Part shown: positions 54,401-61,833 of the stretch, in pieces
How the letters are laid out: the number at the start of each line of letters is the position of its first letter
Position numbering within the stretch: the stretch's first letter is position 1
Assembly: GCF_000739655.1 (NCBI RefSeq)
Contig: NZ_BATR01000059.1
Span: 17,685-81,684, forward strand
Direction of reading: 5' to 3'
DNA length: 64,000 bases
DNA from: Verrucomicrobium sp. BvORR106
GTDB lineage: Bacteria; Verrucomicrobiota; Verrucomicrobiia; Verrucomicrobiales; Verrucomicrobiaceae
Program-made: the position numbers and the translations under genes
Notes under the pieces: generated by a model
What the model saw: the letters and a program-made list of their open reading frames with translations, nothing else
Told to the model about the DNA's origin: nothing
The model's database searches: none

Positions 54401-56562
54401 TTGTGTGGCAGCGGCTGCAGGCCGATGCCACTGGGCAGCTTGGGGTTCCAGGTCCCTTCATGGCCTTGCTGGCGGCGGACGGACTGCACGACTCCTGGCT
54501 GGATGCCGGGGGATGGGCCGATGCGGCGGGGGCGGCGCGCAGCATGCTGGCGGAGTTTGCCTCCGGATTGAAGGATGCGCCGCCAGTGGCGGTGGCTCCG
54601 GTGTTGGATAGTTTCCTGAAGCTGGTGCCTGAGCCCTCCCGGAAGGAGATCCTGGCCTGGGCACTCGCGGACCCGGGGACAGGACCAGAGGGCGCGCTGA
54701 TCCGCGAACTCGCGGTGGCGGGTGCCTTCCAAGAGGCCCTCCAGAAGGGCGACAAGGCGGGCATCGAGCGTGGGTGGGCGCACTATGCAGGCAAGCTGGC
54801 GGATGCCCCCCGGCTGCAACTCGGCCTGTCCATCTACTGGTGCCAGCAGGCTGCTCCTGCACAGGTGCCTTCCTCGCTGGTCCTCCCCGCCACACGGACG
54901 GCAGTGGAGTGCTGGAAGCGGGGACACTATCTGCCAGTGGCAGAGTTTGCCGTGATGTTTGAGTCCTTTGCCACCACACCGGACGACGCCGGTTGGGAGG
55001 CCGTGGCGAAGGAATTCGCCGGGGAGTGGAAGACTCACGCGCGGAATGCCGCGAAGGGCCGGATCACTTCCATCCAGCCGGATTCAGTACACGCCACGCT
55101 GGGCATTCTGGCTAGGCTTGGGGACACAGAGGCTTTGGACTTGTGTGAGCAGGCGAACAAATCTCCCTACGGCCAGGAATCCTGGCCCGTGGCTGTGCTG
55201 GCGGCACGGGGACAACCAGCGCGTGCTGCGGCACTGCTGAGTGCCGGGTGGTCGCGCATCGCGGCCTTCAACCTCCAGCCCGTACGCGAGGTCCCGGCCA
55301 GCCCGCTGCCGGACAAGGACGTTATGACCGCCTTCGCCAAGGCGTTTCAGCCGGATCAAGGTGATCTGGCTCTGTTGGGTGAGTACGCGTTGCTTCAAGA
55401 CTCGCGACCGCGACGTCGGGACGGGCAGGACGCTGCGGCGTTAAAGCAGTGGGAGAACCTGATGGCGGATTTCGCAGATCGTGTCGCCAGGACTCCGGTG
55501 CAGGATGCTGCCGTGCGCAGATCTCTGCACGCCTTAATCCTAAGAACCAACCCGGGGCAGCTCTCGCGTTTGGCAACGTTGATCGCCGGGCAGGCTGAGC
55601 TGGCCGTGCCAGGACTGGAGAAGTATCAGCCGGACAATGCGGAGGCATGGCCGGTCGAGGTGCTGGCCCTGCATGCCGCGGCCCGGCTGCTTGGGGGTGC
55701 GGAGACGTCTGTTGTTTCCAAGGACCTGCAACACATCAATGACATGCTGCGCGGATCCAGTGCTTCTTCGAGCGCCTCGTCCCGGAGTCGGGCCTCCATG
55801 TCCTATCTGATGCGACTGGTGGAGGTTTTGGCCCCCGCCTGGCCTGATTTATCCAGCGAGCGTCGGAACGCCCTAATGTCGATGGTCGGGGAGAGTCTGC
55901 CCACTTCGTCTTCCGCGATCTCCTCCACGGAGCTTGAGTCGTTGAAGTGGCTGGTAGACACCTGGAGGGAGGCGTCCGGGCAACCTCCACTACAGACGGC
56001 CGCCAAACCGTCCACTGGACGGTTTGCGACGCCCACGCTGACCCGGCTGAAGGAACTGGTGGCCCAAATGGGGGCGGAGGGGAAGTCCCGTCTCCCGCTG
56101 GACTTCCGGTTGAAGTGGACGCTTACGGTGCTCAATCGGCCTGAGATGCAGGTCGAGTTCTCCCAGCCATCGTCGTCATTGTCGGCGGTGCTCGCTTCGC
56201 TCTCCCTGCTCAGTGCGGAGGAGGCGGTGGCATCTGCAGGTCAACTGGTTGACGGCTTGAACCAAGGCGGTCGCACCGGCTATGATCTAGCTGCCATGGC
56301 GTTCGCGACGGCAGGGGCGCAGAAGGCGGTGGAGATGATGGAACTGGCCGGACGTGAAGCACCGCCTCGTGCCGGCTCCACTGCGAACCCGGTAGTGCCA
56401 GCCGGGGAGGCGCTGTTTTTGCGCAAGGCAACGCTCCTGATCAAGGTGGGGCGCTCTCAAGAGGCGCTGACCTTGCTGAACGGAGTGTCCGATGCCTCCT
56501 CGGTGCCGGGCAAGAAGGGGCTCGTCAATCTGGCCACAAAGGCATCGACCGCGCCCCCGTGA
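51442..56562 (+). CDS. giant exported protein C (1706 aa), third tandem paralog
   Basis: A 1706-residue paralog of A and B. It has a clean signal peptide (L-L-A-A-A-L-S-A-A-E near residue 21) and a helical body. The motif is clearest here: R-Q-P-R-T-F-G at residues 287 and 541, R-Q-P-A-T-F-G at 816, spaced about 254 and 275 residues. L-G-V-P-G-P, Y-W-C-Q-Q and W-L-V-D-T-W are shared with B. No catalytic motif or known domain is visible. It ends next to a convergent small lipoprotein gene. The gap from B is 67 bases; with no terminator seen, the three probably form an operon. Confidence 0.9.
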   Translation: MRFFTCFLSTWLLAAALSAAETPEADLQKAQEQIAAGKPQEAARTLDQLMERKDLEDAIRERVIRVQLEGHLLDDAARNAERLVKRSGQSPPKLAHQKLLEEVMAGHIKEMDRILALKTWADVGQSEYDFNTGLPKVMRRAVRVDRGKTEAVLKHAYALLKQSPEEQNAIQAGSGDGPANQYLMKMGCVPQLMRQVLDLADASGISRVPDWTSMYIAQMQGEQEMRDPAHALSILQGTPVVAEVGEFRDIALRGSSWETALGEIASWFRWDQYSDLKKQVLTDLASRQPRTFGSELTECLIGDEDDNRMMTAFLKRRREDLGRLTDEGASNLLALLGTRYYAITSPAPLDPALKELLNPLLEAENWHLDSVRFTWQKLKGFDELKLDPHSAALEAHHIFRRLAVRDRGLAQQFLEDGLRLFRTLPGKDGENGAKALLQEAAEEPEMLEAVLKLAAREGFTQQGDWLSTTLFRAWRPGDHVDQPQRLITFLEAAGTLGNASDFTRYWRVDEPHDKGFVKRILSTFAGRPSAGKVFLPVLMARQPRTFGADVLQALLNPVYERNLTQVVAQYRTELEALPADRQAELARFLSLWVRDLDALALAVPGLATGLKLHQSEKAESAQSLVDRILNAAQMKELFEGASPHDMEMRSGTGLPSGRSGAVMTRAAEAIAAVHTKDPKRAGEAFQKLTQLVESSDNMSLPATMRLQSGSVGAWLLVAADHPQLLPWVVQTATRISANPEFIWLQRVEERMFPVAGFLDPKVAVRLLEKYQLLVQVDQFSPLVFAPGRHQAEMVVRRIRALSPEARAAFAVELQKRQPATFGADFFASLCQNDLQKAAGVLNARSADIERADGGRKQMLLLSLNSVFPGLLKEKFEMPREGALGLLLKHEDELELKYLEAFRARTAPGSMLQPLRGVSSVTGRELRRLLDAGDRATAETFFETSVTSGSSPSRTEPHRMAVFVLNPVMASTRVQTLLRDGRARMAGFVWQRLQADATGQLGVPGPFMALLAADGLHDSWLDAGGWADAAGAARSMLAEFASGLKDAPPVAVAPVLDSFLKLVPEPSRKEILAWALADPGTGPEGALIRELAVAGAFQEALQKGDKAGIERGWAHYAGKLADAPRLQLGLSIYWCQQAAPAQVPSSLVLPATRTAVECWKRGHYLPVAEFAVMFESFATTPDDAGWEAVAKEFAGEWKTHARNAAKGRITSIQPDSVHATLGILARLGDTEALDLCEQANKSPYGQESWPVAVLAARGQPARAAALLSAGWSRIAAFNLQPVREVPASPLPDKDVMTAFAKAFQPDQGDLALLGEYALLQDSRPRRRDGQDAAALKQWENLMADFADRVARTPVQDAAVRRSLHALILRTNPGQLSRLATLIAGQAELAVPGLEKYQPDNAEAWPVEVLALHAAARLLGGAETSVVSKDLQHINDMLRGSSASSSASSRSRASMSYLMRLVEVLAPAWPDLSSERRNALMSMVGESLPTSSSAISSTELESLKWLVDTWREASGQPPLQTAAKPSTGRFATPTLTRLKELVAQMGAEGKSRLPLDFRLKWTLTVLNRPEMQVEFSQPSSSLSAVLASLSLLSAEEAVASAGQLVDGLNQGGRTGYDLAAMAFATAGAQKAVEMMELAGREAPPRAGSTANPVVPAGEALFLRKATLLIKVGRSQEALTLLNGVSDASSVPGKKGLVNLATKASTAPP

Positions 56563-56567
56563 ACATC

Positions 56568-56801
56568 CTATGAGGGGCTGTTACCGCTTGGCCCGCTGCC
56601 AGTGGGGAAGCCGCTGCCAGGAGTGAGCACTTCACCCGGCTTCGGTTCGCCTGAGGGTTCCGTGGGTATGGCGGGCTTGGTCTCGCCGGGCTCAGGCAGC
56701 ACTTTATTCGGCTGGGGCACCTCGGGAGGAGTTGGGGGTTTGCATTGGCAGAGGGTCAAGGCGGCGGCAAGAGCCAGCACGGGGAGATAAAGGCGTTTCA
56801 T
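56568..56801 (-). CDS. small proline-rich lipoprotein
   Basis: A 77-residue protein. The leader is K-R plus a hydrophobic L-A-L-A-A-A-L-T-L, then C-Q-C, so one of two cysteines is the lipid-anchor site, although the lipobox is not canonical. The mature part is a flexible Pro/Glu/Gly/Ser chain (P-P-T-P-P-E-V-P-Q-P), like a spacer. The frame upstream to 57017 overlaps the UbiA fusion gene and was rejected. It converges on giant gene C with a 5-base gap. Confidence 0.62.
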   Translation of the reverse strand: MKRLYLPVLALAAALTLCQCKPPTPPEVPQPNKVLPEPGETKPAIPTEPSGEPKPGEVLTPGSGFPTGSGPSGNSPS

Positions 56802-56863
56802 GAGGGCAGACGGGGGTTCTACCAGAGATCGGCCTACCAAGCAGGATTGGTTCCCTCTGCCCG

Positions 56864-58639
56864 TCAGCCCAACAAGGGGGCCAGCACAAACCACAGCATG
56901 AAAGCCAGGGCGCGGAACATCAACCCATCGATACGACCGGAATGTGGGCGTGCCAGATAGTCCAGCAGACCGCGTGAGAGCCAGCCAGCGTGCAAGACCA
57001 GGGGCAGCGTGAACCACCAGCCGCTGAACGGGATCAGGGCGAGATGCAGCAGGGTGGCGGTCACGGTCAGGGCCAGGGCGATCTTGGTCAGCGTGCGGCG
57101 GCCGAGACGGACGGCAAGTGTGTCCTTGCCCACGGCGACATCGGCCTCCAGGTCAGGCAGGCCTGCCAGCAGGATGGCCGGCAGCACGCCGAAGAACAGA
57201 GGGGCGGAAAGAGCCCAGGGGAACAGGTTAGTCATCGAACCCGCCTGCGAGGCGTAGCCGATGAGGAGCACGATCACGCTGTGGGTGAGGGCCACGGTGA
57301 TCTCGCCCAGCCCTCGCGAAGCCAGCCGGAGGGGAGGGGCGCTGTAGCCGATCCCCAGGCCGAGAGCCAGCCCCAGCAGCAGCGCGAGTGGGCCACCCTG
57401 AGCCGGGCCGGCAAAACAGAGCGCGGTCATGGTCGCGAGCAGCACGCCGAGCGCGAGATTGCGCCCCCGCAACAGTCGCGGGATACTCATGCGGCCTTCC
57501 ACCAGCACCCGGGAGCCGCCAGTGAAGGGCCCATGGTGTTTGTTCCTCGAATCCGTCGGCAGGTCGTGCCACTCGTTCGTCAGCACCGAGATGAACTGGG
57601 CCATCGCCACCCCCAGCAGGGCCAGGAGCAGCGCTCCCCAGTGGAGAGGGGCGGCGGTGAGCTTCGTGGCGGTCAGCGCACCGAGCACGACTGCAAGAGC
57701 GGGGAAGAGCTGAAATTGAAATCGGGCAATATCCTTCCACGCCAGCAGACCAGGCCGCCATCCGGTGCGGTGCCAGGCTTCTGCATCACGACTGCAGTGG
57801 GCCGCTTCATCCAGCCAGCGGGAACGGGTCGCAGGGGTGCTGCCCCGGACGGGGCCCATCAGAATGGTGCGAGTCCGCTTGATGCCACAGAAGCCGAGGG
57901 TGGCATCCCGTACGGCCCGCACGGCCGGAGCCCCCAGCAGGGTGCGAAAGAGCCACTGCGGGGTGTCCATGGTGATCAGCAAGTCGGCCGTACGTCCTCC
58001 CAGCAGGCCATCCCAGCCTCCTTCCTCCCGCTCGCGGAAGGCAAATTCCGGTCGGAACACACGATCTAGGAATCCTTTGAGCAAGGCGGGGACGGAACCC
58101 CACCAGACGGGAAAAACGAAGACCAGGTGATCCGCGTTGCGGATTTCCTCCTGCGCGGCCTCCAAGTCCGGCTCGAGGTCCTGACCCCGCTCATTGGGGT
58201 CAAAGTTCAGTTCATGGAGACGCAGCAGCTTGACCGGATGCCCCGCTGCCAGAGCTGCGTCCGCGTAAGCTTCCGCCAGCCCCTCGCAGAGGCTGCCATC
58301 CCGTGGGTGTCCACAAATCACCGCCATGCGCATCTTTTCCACTGCGGGTGGAAAAGCCAGCGGCTCAGCGGTGGCAAAAAGCAGGTTGGGCTCGGAGAAT
58401 TCCAGAGGCGGTTCTGGGGCCAGAGGGGTATTGAATGGCGTGGGCAGTTCCTCCTGCGCTACCTCCTCCTCATCATCGAGTGTGAAGATGCTGCTCTTCA
58501 ACATCTCCTCCTCAGGGGCGACGCCAAGCGATGCCTCACCCACCTCCGCAGCAATAGCTGCGGCTTCAGCTTCATCGGCTCCCGCCAAACGGGGGATGCG
58601 GATTTTGATTGGTGGGCTGTCGTCAGTCGCCTCGCTCAT
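56864..58639 (-). CDS. fusion of flavodoxin-fold quinone reductase and UbiA prenyltransferase
   Basis: A 591-residue protein with three parts. Residues 1-100 form an acidic, low-complexity extension. Residues about 103-300 resemble NAD(P)H:quinone reductases (PF02525): C-G-H-P-R-D-G-S-L near the N-terminus, F-V-F-P-V-W-W-G-S-V-P in the middle. Residues about 310-591 are a polytopic UbiA-type prenyltransferase with first Asp motif N-E-W-H-D-L-P-T-D and second G-L-P-D-L-E-A-D plus G-K-D-T-L-A-V-R-L-G. UbiA enzymes attach prenyl chains to aromatic acids or quinone precursors, so joining a quinone reductase makes chemical sense. A start at Met103 would drop the extension. Confidence 0.88.
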   Translation of the reverse strand: MSEATDDSPPIKIRIPRLAGADEAEAAAIAAEVGEASLGVAPEEEMLKSSIFTLDDEEEVAQEELPTPFNTPLAPEPPLEFSEPNLLFATAEPLAFPPAVEKMRMAVICGHPRDGSLCEGLAEAYADAALAAGHPVKLLRLHELNFDPNERGQDLEPDLEAAQEEIRNADHLVFVFPVWWGSVPALLKGFLDRVFRPEFAFREREEGGWDGLLGGRTADLLITMDTPQWLFRTLLGAPAVRAVRDATLGFCGIKRTRTILMGPVRGSTPATRSRWLDEAAHCSRDAEAWHRTGWRPGLLAWKDIARFQFQLFPALAVVLGALTATKLTAAPLHWGALLLALLGVAMAQFISVLTNEWHDLPTDSRNKHHGPFTGGSRVLVEGRMSIPRLLRGRNLALGVLLATMTALCFAGPAQGGPLALLLGLALGLGIGYSAPPLRLASRGLGEITVALTHSVIVLLIGYASQAGSMTNLFPWALSAPLFFGVLPAILLAGLPDLEADVAVGKDTLAVRLGRRTLTKIALALTVTATLLHLALIPFSGWWFTLPLVLHAGWLSRGLLDYLARPHSGRIDGLMFRALAFMLWFVLAPLLG

Positions 58640-58649
58640 GCCTGGAAAG

Positions 58650-58757
58650 TTATTCTTCGAGGCTTGGGCCAGTATCGACTCTTATGAACTCCTCCGGGGA
58701 ATCCAACGGCTTGTTGAGCTCCTCCAAGGGCCAGTCGTCTTTTTCAATGTCAATCAT
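58650..58757 (-). CDS. 35-residue acidic peptide upstream of the UbiA fusion
   Basis: A short reading frame with a strong Shine-Dalgarno (AAGGAGG, 6-7 bases before its ATG at 58757). It encodes 35 residues, rich in Asp/Glu (E-K-D-D-W-P-L-E-E-L-N-K-P-L-D near the start) and ending G-P-S-L-E-E. The stop is 10 bases before the fusion gene's start codon, so the two are probably translated together. It may be a genuine small protein or a leader peptide controlling the fusion gene. Confidence 0.55.
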   Translation of the reverse strand: MIDIEKDDWPLEELNKPLDSPEEFIRVDTGPSLEE

Positions 58758-59147
58758 GGCAATCCTCCTTCTGTCATTGAGACATCGGCCCTGGCAAAAG
58801 TGCTGGATGGGGATTGAATAGTTTTTGTTAATTAGTTATTAACCGTTCAGTATCAATTCGTCTCAATAGCTGAGCGTTTGCCTGAAAGCAGCCGACCATC
58901 ATCCGTACTCCGATCTGGATCGGCCACCCGCCGCCTAGGCTGGCTGCCGCAGGCTTCGCCAGCATTTTCGCGGAAGTCAGAACTATTTGCGTATCACTCG
59001 GCGAAAGCTGGACATTCCACCTGATGCATCAGTCGGGGCGTGGTGCCGTCGGCTTGACGGCTGCACTTTCCCGTGAAGACCCTCCACTCAGATACCGTAG
59101 TAAGTCATTCAAGCACAGGCGGTCCACTGCCTGCCTCTCCACTTCAC
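58758..59147. other. divergent intergenic region, no further gene seen
   Basis: About 390 bases between the small minus-strand ORF and the plus-strand oxidoreductase. Besides the AT-rich promoter-like patch at 58820-58860 I see no gene. The frame of the next gene extends up to 59073, but its first 25 residues are not signal-like. Confidence 0.5.
58829..58856 (-). promoter_or_regulatory. candidate sigma-70-type promoter for the small ORF and UbiA fusion
   Basis: On the minus strand, TTGATA (58856-58851) and TAATTA (58834-58829) are separated by 16 bases in an AT-rich patch unusual for this GC-rich window. It lies about 70 bases upstream of the 35-residue ORF. Confidence 0.35.
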
Positions 59148-60500
59148 ATGAACACCTCTTCTCACGCTACCGCTCAGGCCCGCACGTCCCGGCGGCATTT
59201 CCTTCAGACCAGCGCTGCCGCTTTGTTGGGAGCCCCGTTTGTCACCAGTGGCCTGCGTGCTGCCTCACCGAATGGCAAACTGCGCCACGCCGCCTTTGGT
59301 GCCAGCGGCATGTCTTACGCGGACATCAGTTCTTTGGCCAAGCATCCGAAGTGGGAGCTCGTGGCGGTGTGTGATGTGGACACGTCCAAGTTTGACCGCA
59401 TCAAGAAAGAGTTTCCCAACGCCCGCCTGTACCAGGACTGGCGTGAGCTGTTGGCCAAGGAAGACGGCCAGATCGACAGTGTGAACGTTTCGGTGCCCGA
59501 CCACATGCATGGGCCGATGATCCTGCCATGCATTGCCAAGGGGCTGCACGTGTATGGCCAGAAGCCACTCACCCAGAACTTGCATGAGTGTCGCCTGGTC
59601 ACGGAGCAGGCCCGCGCCAAAGGTATCATGACCCAGATGGGTATTCAGGTTTCCTCCGGCTTCACTGAGCGCCTGGCCGTGCAGATGATCCAGGATGGCG
59701 CGATCGGGAAGGTGAAGGAGGTGCACACCTTCTCGAACAAGAAGTGGGGCGACATGGCTCCGGTGCCGCCGAATGCTGACCCGATCCCTGAAGGCTTCGA
59801 CTGGGACAAGTGGCTGGGCGTGGCGGCGGACCGCCCGTTCATCAAAGGCTACTATCACCCCGGCAACTGGCGTAAGCGCCGTGACTTCGGCACCGGCACT
59901 CTGGGTGACATGGGCTGCCACATGTTCAGCGGCTGGTATCGTGCGCTGAACCTGACCATGCCTCTCAGTGTGACCTCCACGGGCACCCCTCCTCCGAATG
60001 CCACCAACTGGGCGACCGATGGCAAGGTGGAGTATGTGTACCCCGGCACGGACTTCACGGCGGACAAGACGGTGAAAGTGACCTGGTACGATGGTGATCA
60101 AATGCCGCCCACCGAGGTGCAACAGGCCATCGAAGGCAAGTGGCCAGGCCAGGGCAGCATCTACATCGGCACGGATGGTGTGCTGCTCTCCGCCCATGGC
60201 AGCACCCCAACTTTGCACGCCAAGGAGAAGTTCAAAGGCTACAAGTATCCCCGTCTCGAGCCCCGGGATCACTGGGGTGAGTTCGTGGATTGCGCCATCG
60301 CCGGTGGCAGCAAGAAGCCGAGTGCGAACTTTGACTACTCCGGTCCGATGACGGAAGCCGTGCTGCTGGGCTGCCTGGCTTCCATCTTCCCGAACAAGAC
60401 GCTGGAGTGGGATGCCGCTTCCCAGACCTTCAAGAACTCGCCTGAAGCGACCGCGTTCGTGAAGCGCAGCTATCGTGCGGGTTGGGAATTGCCGGCGTAG
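59148..60500 (+). CDS. Tat-exported Gfo/Idh/MocA family oxidoreductase
   Basis: A 450-residue protein with a twin-arginine signal (S-R-R-H-F-L-Q-T, then A-A-A-L-L-G-A-P). The mature protein starts with a Rossmann strand (H-A-A-F-G-A-S-G-M) and continues V-A-V-C-D-V-D-T and D-S-V-N-V-S-V-P-D-H-M-H, then the E-K-P-like position reads G-Q-K-P-L-T, as in many of these verrucomicrobial proteins. It ends with W-G-E-F-V-D-C-A-I. Exported members act on sugars or sugar acids; the substrate is unknown. ATG 59148 gives the signal peptide. Confidence 0.9.
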   Translation: MNTSSHATAQARTSRRHFLQTSAAALLGAPFVTSGLRAASPNGKLRHAAFGASGMSYADISSLAKHPKWELVAVCDVDTSKFDRIKKEFPNARLYQDWRELLAKEDGQIDSVNVSVPDHMHGPMILPCIAKGLHVYGQKPLTQNLHECRLVTEQARAKGIMTQMGIQVSSGFTERLAVQMIQDGAIGKVKEVHTFSNKKWGDMAPVPPNADPIPEGFDWDKWLGVAADRPFIKGYYHPGNWRKRRDFGTGTLGDMGCHMFSGWYRALNLTMPLSVTSTGTPPPNATNWATDGKVEYVYPGTDFTADKTVKVTWYDGDQMPPTEVQQAIEGKWPGQGSIYIGTDGVLLSAHGSTPTLHAKEKFKGYKYPRLEPRDHWGEFVDCAIAGGSKKPSANFDYSGPMTEAVLLGCLASIFPNKTLEWDAASQTFKNSPEATAFVKRSYRAGWELPA

Positions 60501-60805
60501 CAGGTGTTTGCGGAGGGGGCTTTCTACTAGAGAGCTCCCTCCATCAGCCTTTCACGGTGAAGGAGCGGCGGTTTGTGCTTGCACAACCGCCGGACATGAC
60601 CGGAGAGAGCACACTTTCAAGTTCGGCGGGCAGCGACAAACCGCACGGCACGGTCAGTCTTGCCGGGGCTAAAATGCTCCGCTTCCCTTCGGCGGTTGTG
60701 CCAGCGCAAACCGCCGCTCCTTGGGAGGGTGCAGGCGCGTTGGGGAGATTTCCCCGAGGCCAATTCCCGCATTGCGATGACTCCAGGCCCGCTTCATAGG
60801 GGAGT
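60501..60805. repeat. intergenic region with GGAGCGGCGG inverted-repeat element
   Basis: The gap of about 300 bases holds an element whose ends are inverted copies of about 35 bases: 60560-60594 (starting AGGAGCGGCGGTTTG) and 60687-60721 (its complement with a few changes). The 90-base centre encodes nothing convincing. Such elements, with matching arms and no transposase, resemble MITE-like or REP-like repeats. Otherwise the gap seems empty. Confidence 0.7.
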
Positions 60806-61495
60806 ATGCCTTCTCATCCAAGACTTGACCAGTTGCTCGCTTCACTCGGCTATGGCACCCGCCGTGAGGTCCGCAACATGGTGGACCGCGGGCTCGTCAA
60901 GGTGGATGGGGTGGTGGCCGAAGATTTTGACGCCCGCGTGGACCCGACCAAGGTGACCGTGAAAGGGGAGCCGCTGGACGCGCCCTTTGGATTGGTGGCA
61001 GTGTTTCACAAGCCAGTAGGCTATGTCTGCAGCCACGCCAGCGATGAAGGTCCCACCATCTATGACCTGCTGCCCAAGCGCTGGCCTTTTCGTAATCCCA
61101 CGGTGACCAGTGTGGGTCGGTTGGACAAGGACACGAGCGGCATCCTGTTGCTGACGGACCAAGGGAAACTGGTTCAGAAGTGGACCTCGCCGAAGTCAGA
61201 GATGGACAAGGTGTATGAAGTCACCGTGGACCGCCCGCTGGAGGCGAGTCTGATCGAAGTGTTCGCCGCTGGCACGCTGATGCTGGAGAGCGAGAACAAA
61301 CCATGCCTGCCGGCGACGCTGGAGATTGTAGATGCCCTGCATGCCAAACTAACTCTACAGGAGGGGCGCTATCATCAGGTGCGCCGCATGTTCGCCAGCC
61401 AGGGCTGGCATGTGGAGGCTCTGCACCGGTCGCGCTTTGGTGAGTATGAGCTGGAGGGCTTGGAGGTGGGGCAGTGGCGGGTGCTGCCGGTTTGA
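60806..61495 (+). CDS. rsuA: RsuA/RluB-family pseudouridine synthase
   Basis: A 229-residue enzyme. An S4-like RNA-binding region lies in the first 60 residues (R-L-D-Q-L-L-A-S-L-G-Y). The catalytic domain follows with the family signature G-R-L-D-K-D-T-S-G-I-L-L-L-T and the motif H-K-P-V-G-Y-V-C-S just before it. The C-terminus has G-R-Y-H-Q-V-R-R-M-F-A. RsuA modifies U516 of 16S rRNA; RluB/RluF/RluE are related, so the exact site is not certain. The stop is 5 bases before a long run of 8-base repeats. Confidence 0.9.
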   Translation: MPSHPRLDQLLASLGYGTRREVRNMVDRGLVKVDGVVAEDFDARVDPTKVTVKGEPLDAPFGLVAVFHKPVGYVCSHASDEGPTIYDLLPKRWPFRNPTVTSVGRLDKDTSGILLLTDQGKLVQKWTSPKSEMDKVYEVTVDRPLEASLIEVFAAGTLMLESENKPCLPATLEIVDALHAKLTLQEGRYHQVRRMFASQGWHVEALHRSRFGEYELEGLEVGQWRVLPV

Positions 61496-61500
61496 GCCGG

Positions 61501-61612
61501 TGCGTCAGTGCGTCAGTGCGTCAGTGCGTCAGTGCGTCAGTGCGTCAGTGCGTCAGTGCGTCAGTGCGTCAGTGCGTCAGTGCGTCAGTGCGTCAGTGCG
61601 TCAGTGCGTCAG
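61501..61612. repeat. tandem repeat, 14 exact copies of TGCGTCAG
   Basis: 112 bases made of 14 uninterrupted copies of the octamer TGCGTCAG, directly after the rsuA stop codon. The reverse complement (CTGACGCA) appears twice at about 61803-61826, near the end of the same gap. With an 8-base unit, changes in copy number would shift frames, but no gene spans it. Confidence 0.95.
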
Positions 61613-61667
61613 TTGGGGTTCGAGGTAATTTTGAGTGTTGGTGAGGTGCGATCCTGACCGCGTAAAC

Positions 61668-61714
61668 GCGGAACTCCAACCCTACTGTTGGACCGGAGAG
61701 GGTTGGAGTTCCGC
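61668..61714. terminator. strong hairpin between convergent genes
   Basis: A perfect 16-base stem pairs 61668-61683 with 61699-61714 (GCGGAACTCCAACCCT and complement) around a 15-base loop. The stem is flanked by further, looser complementarity. It lies between rsuA and the convergent isomerase-like gene, so it may terminate both. It could also be a dispersed palindrome. The rest of 61496-61833 holds only the octamer repeats and nothing else I recognise. Confidence 0.5.
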
Positions 61715-61833
61715 ATTTATGCGGTGAAGCTCTTCAGAGAACCTGTGGGATGCGTAAGCCGAAGGATGTCCTTGAATCCAAGGACATCCATCACCTTGAC
61801 CCCTGACGCACCGACGTACTGACGCACTGGCTA

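Noticed and set aside
53284..55038. Minus-strand frame of 584 codons opposite giant gene C
   Set aside because: Gene C shares conserved motifs with A and B; the antisense frame is not conserved in A or B and is rich in Arg/His/Gln.
61501..61612. CRISPR array
   Set aside because: The unit is 8 bases with no spacers, so it is a simple tandem repeat.
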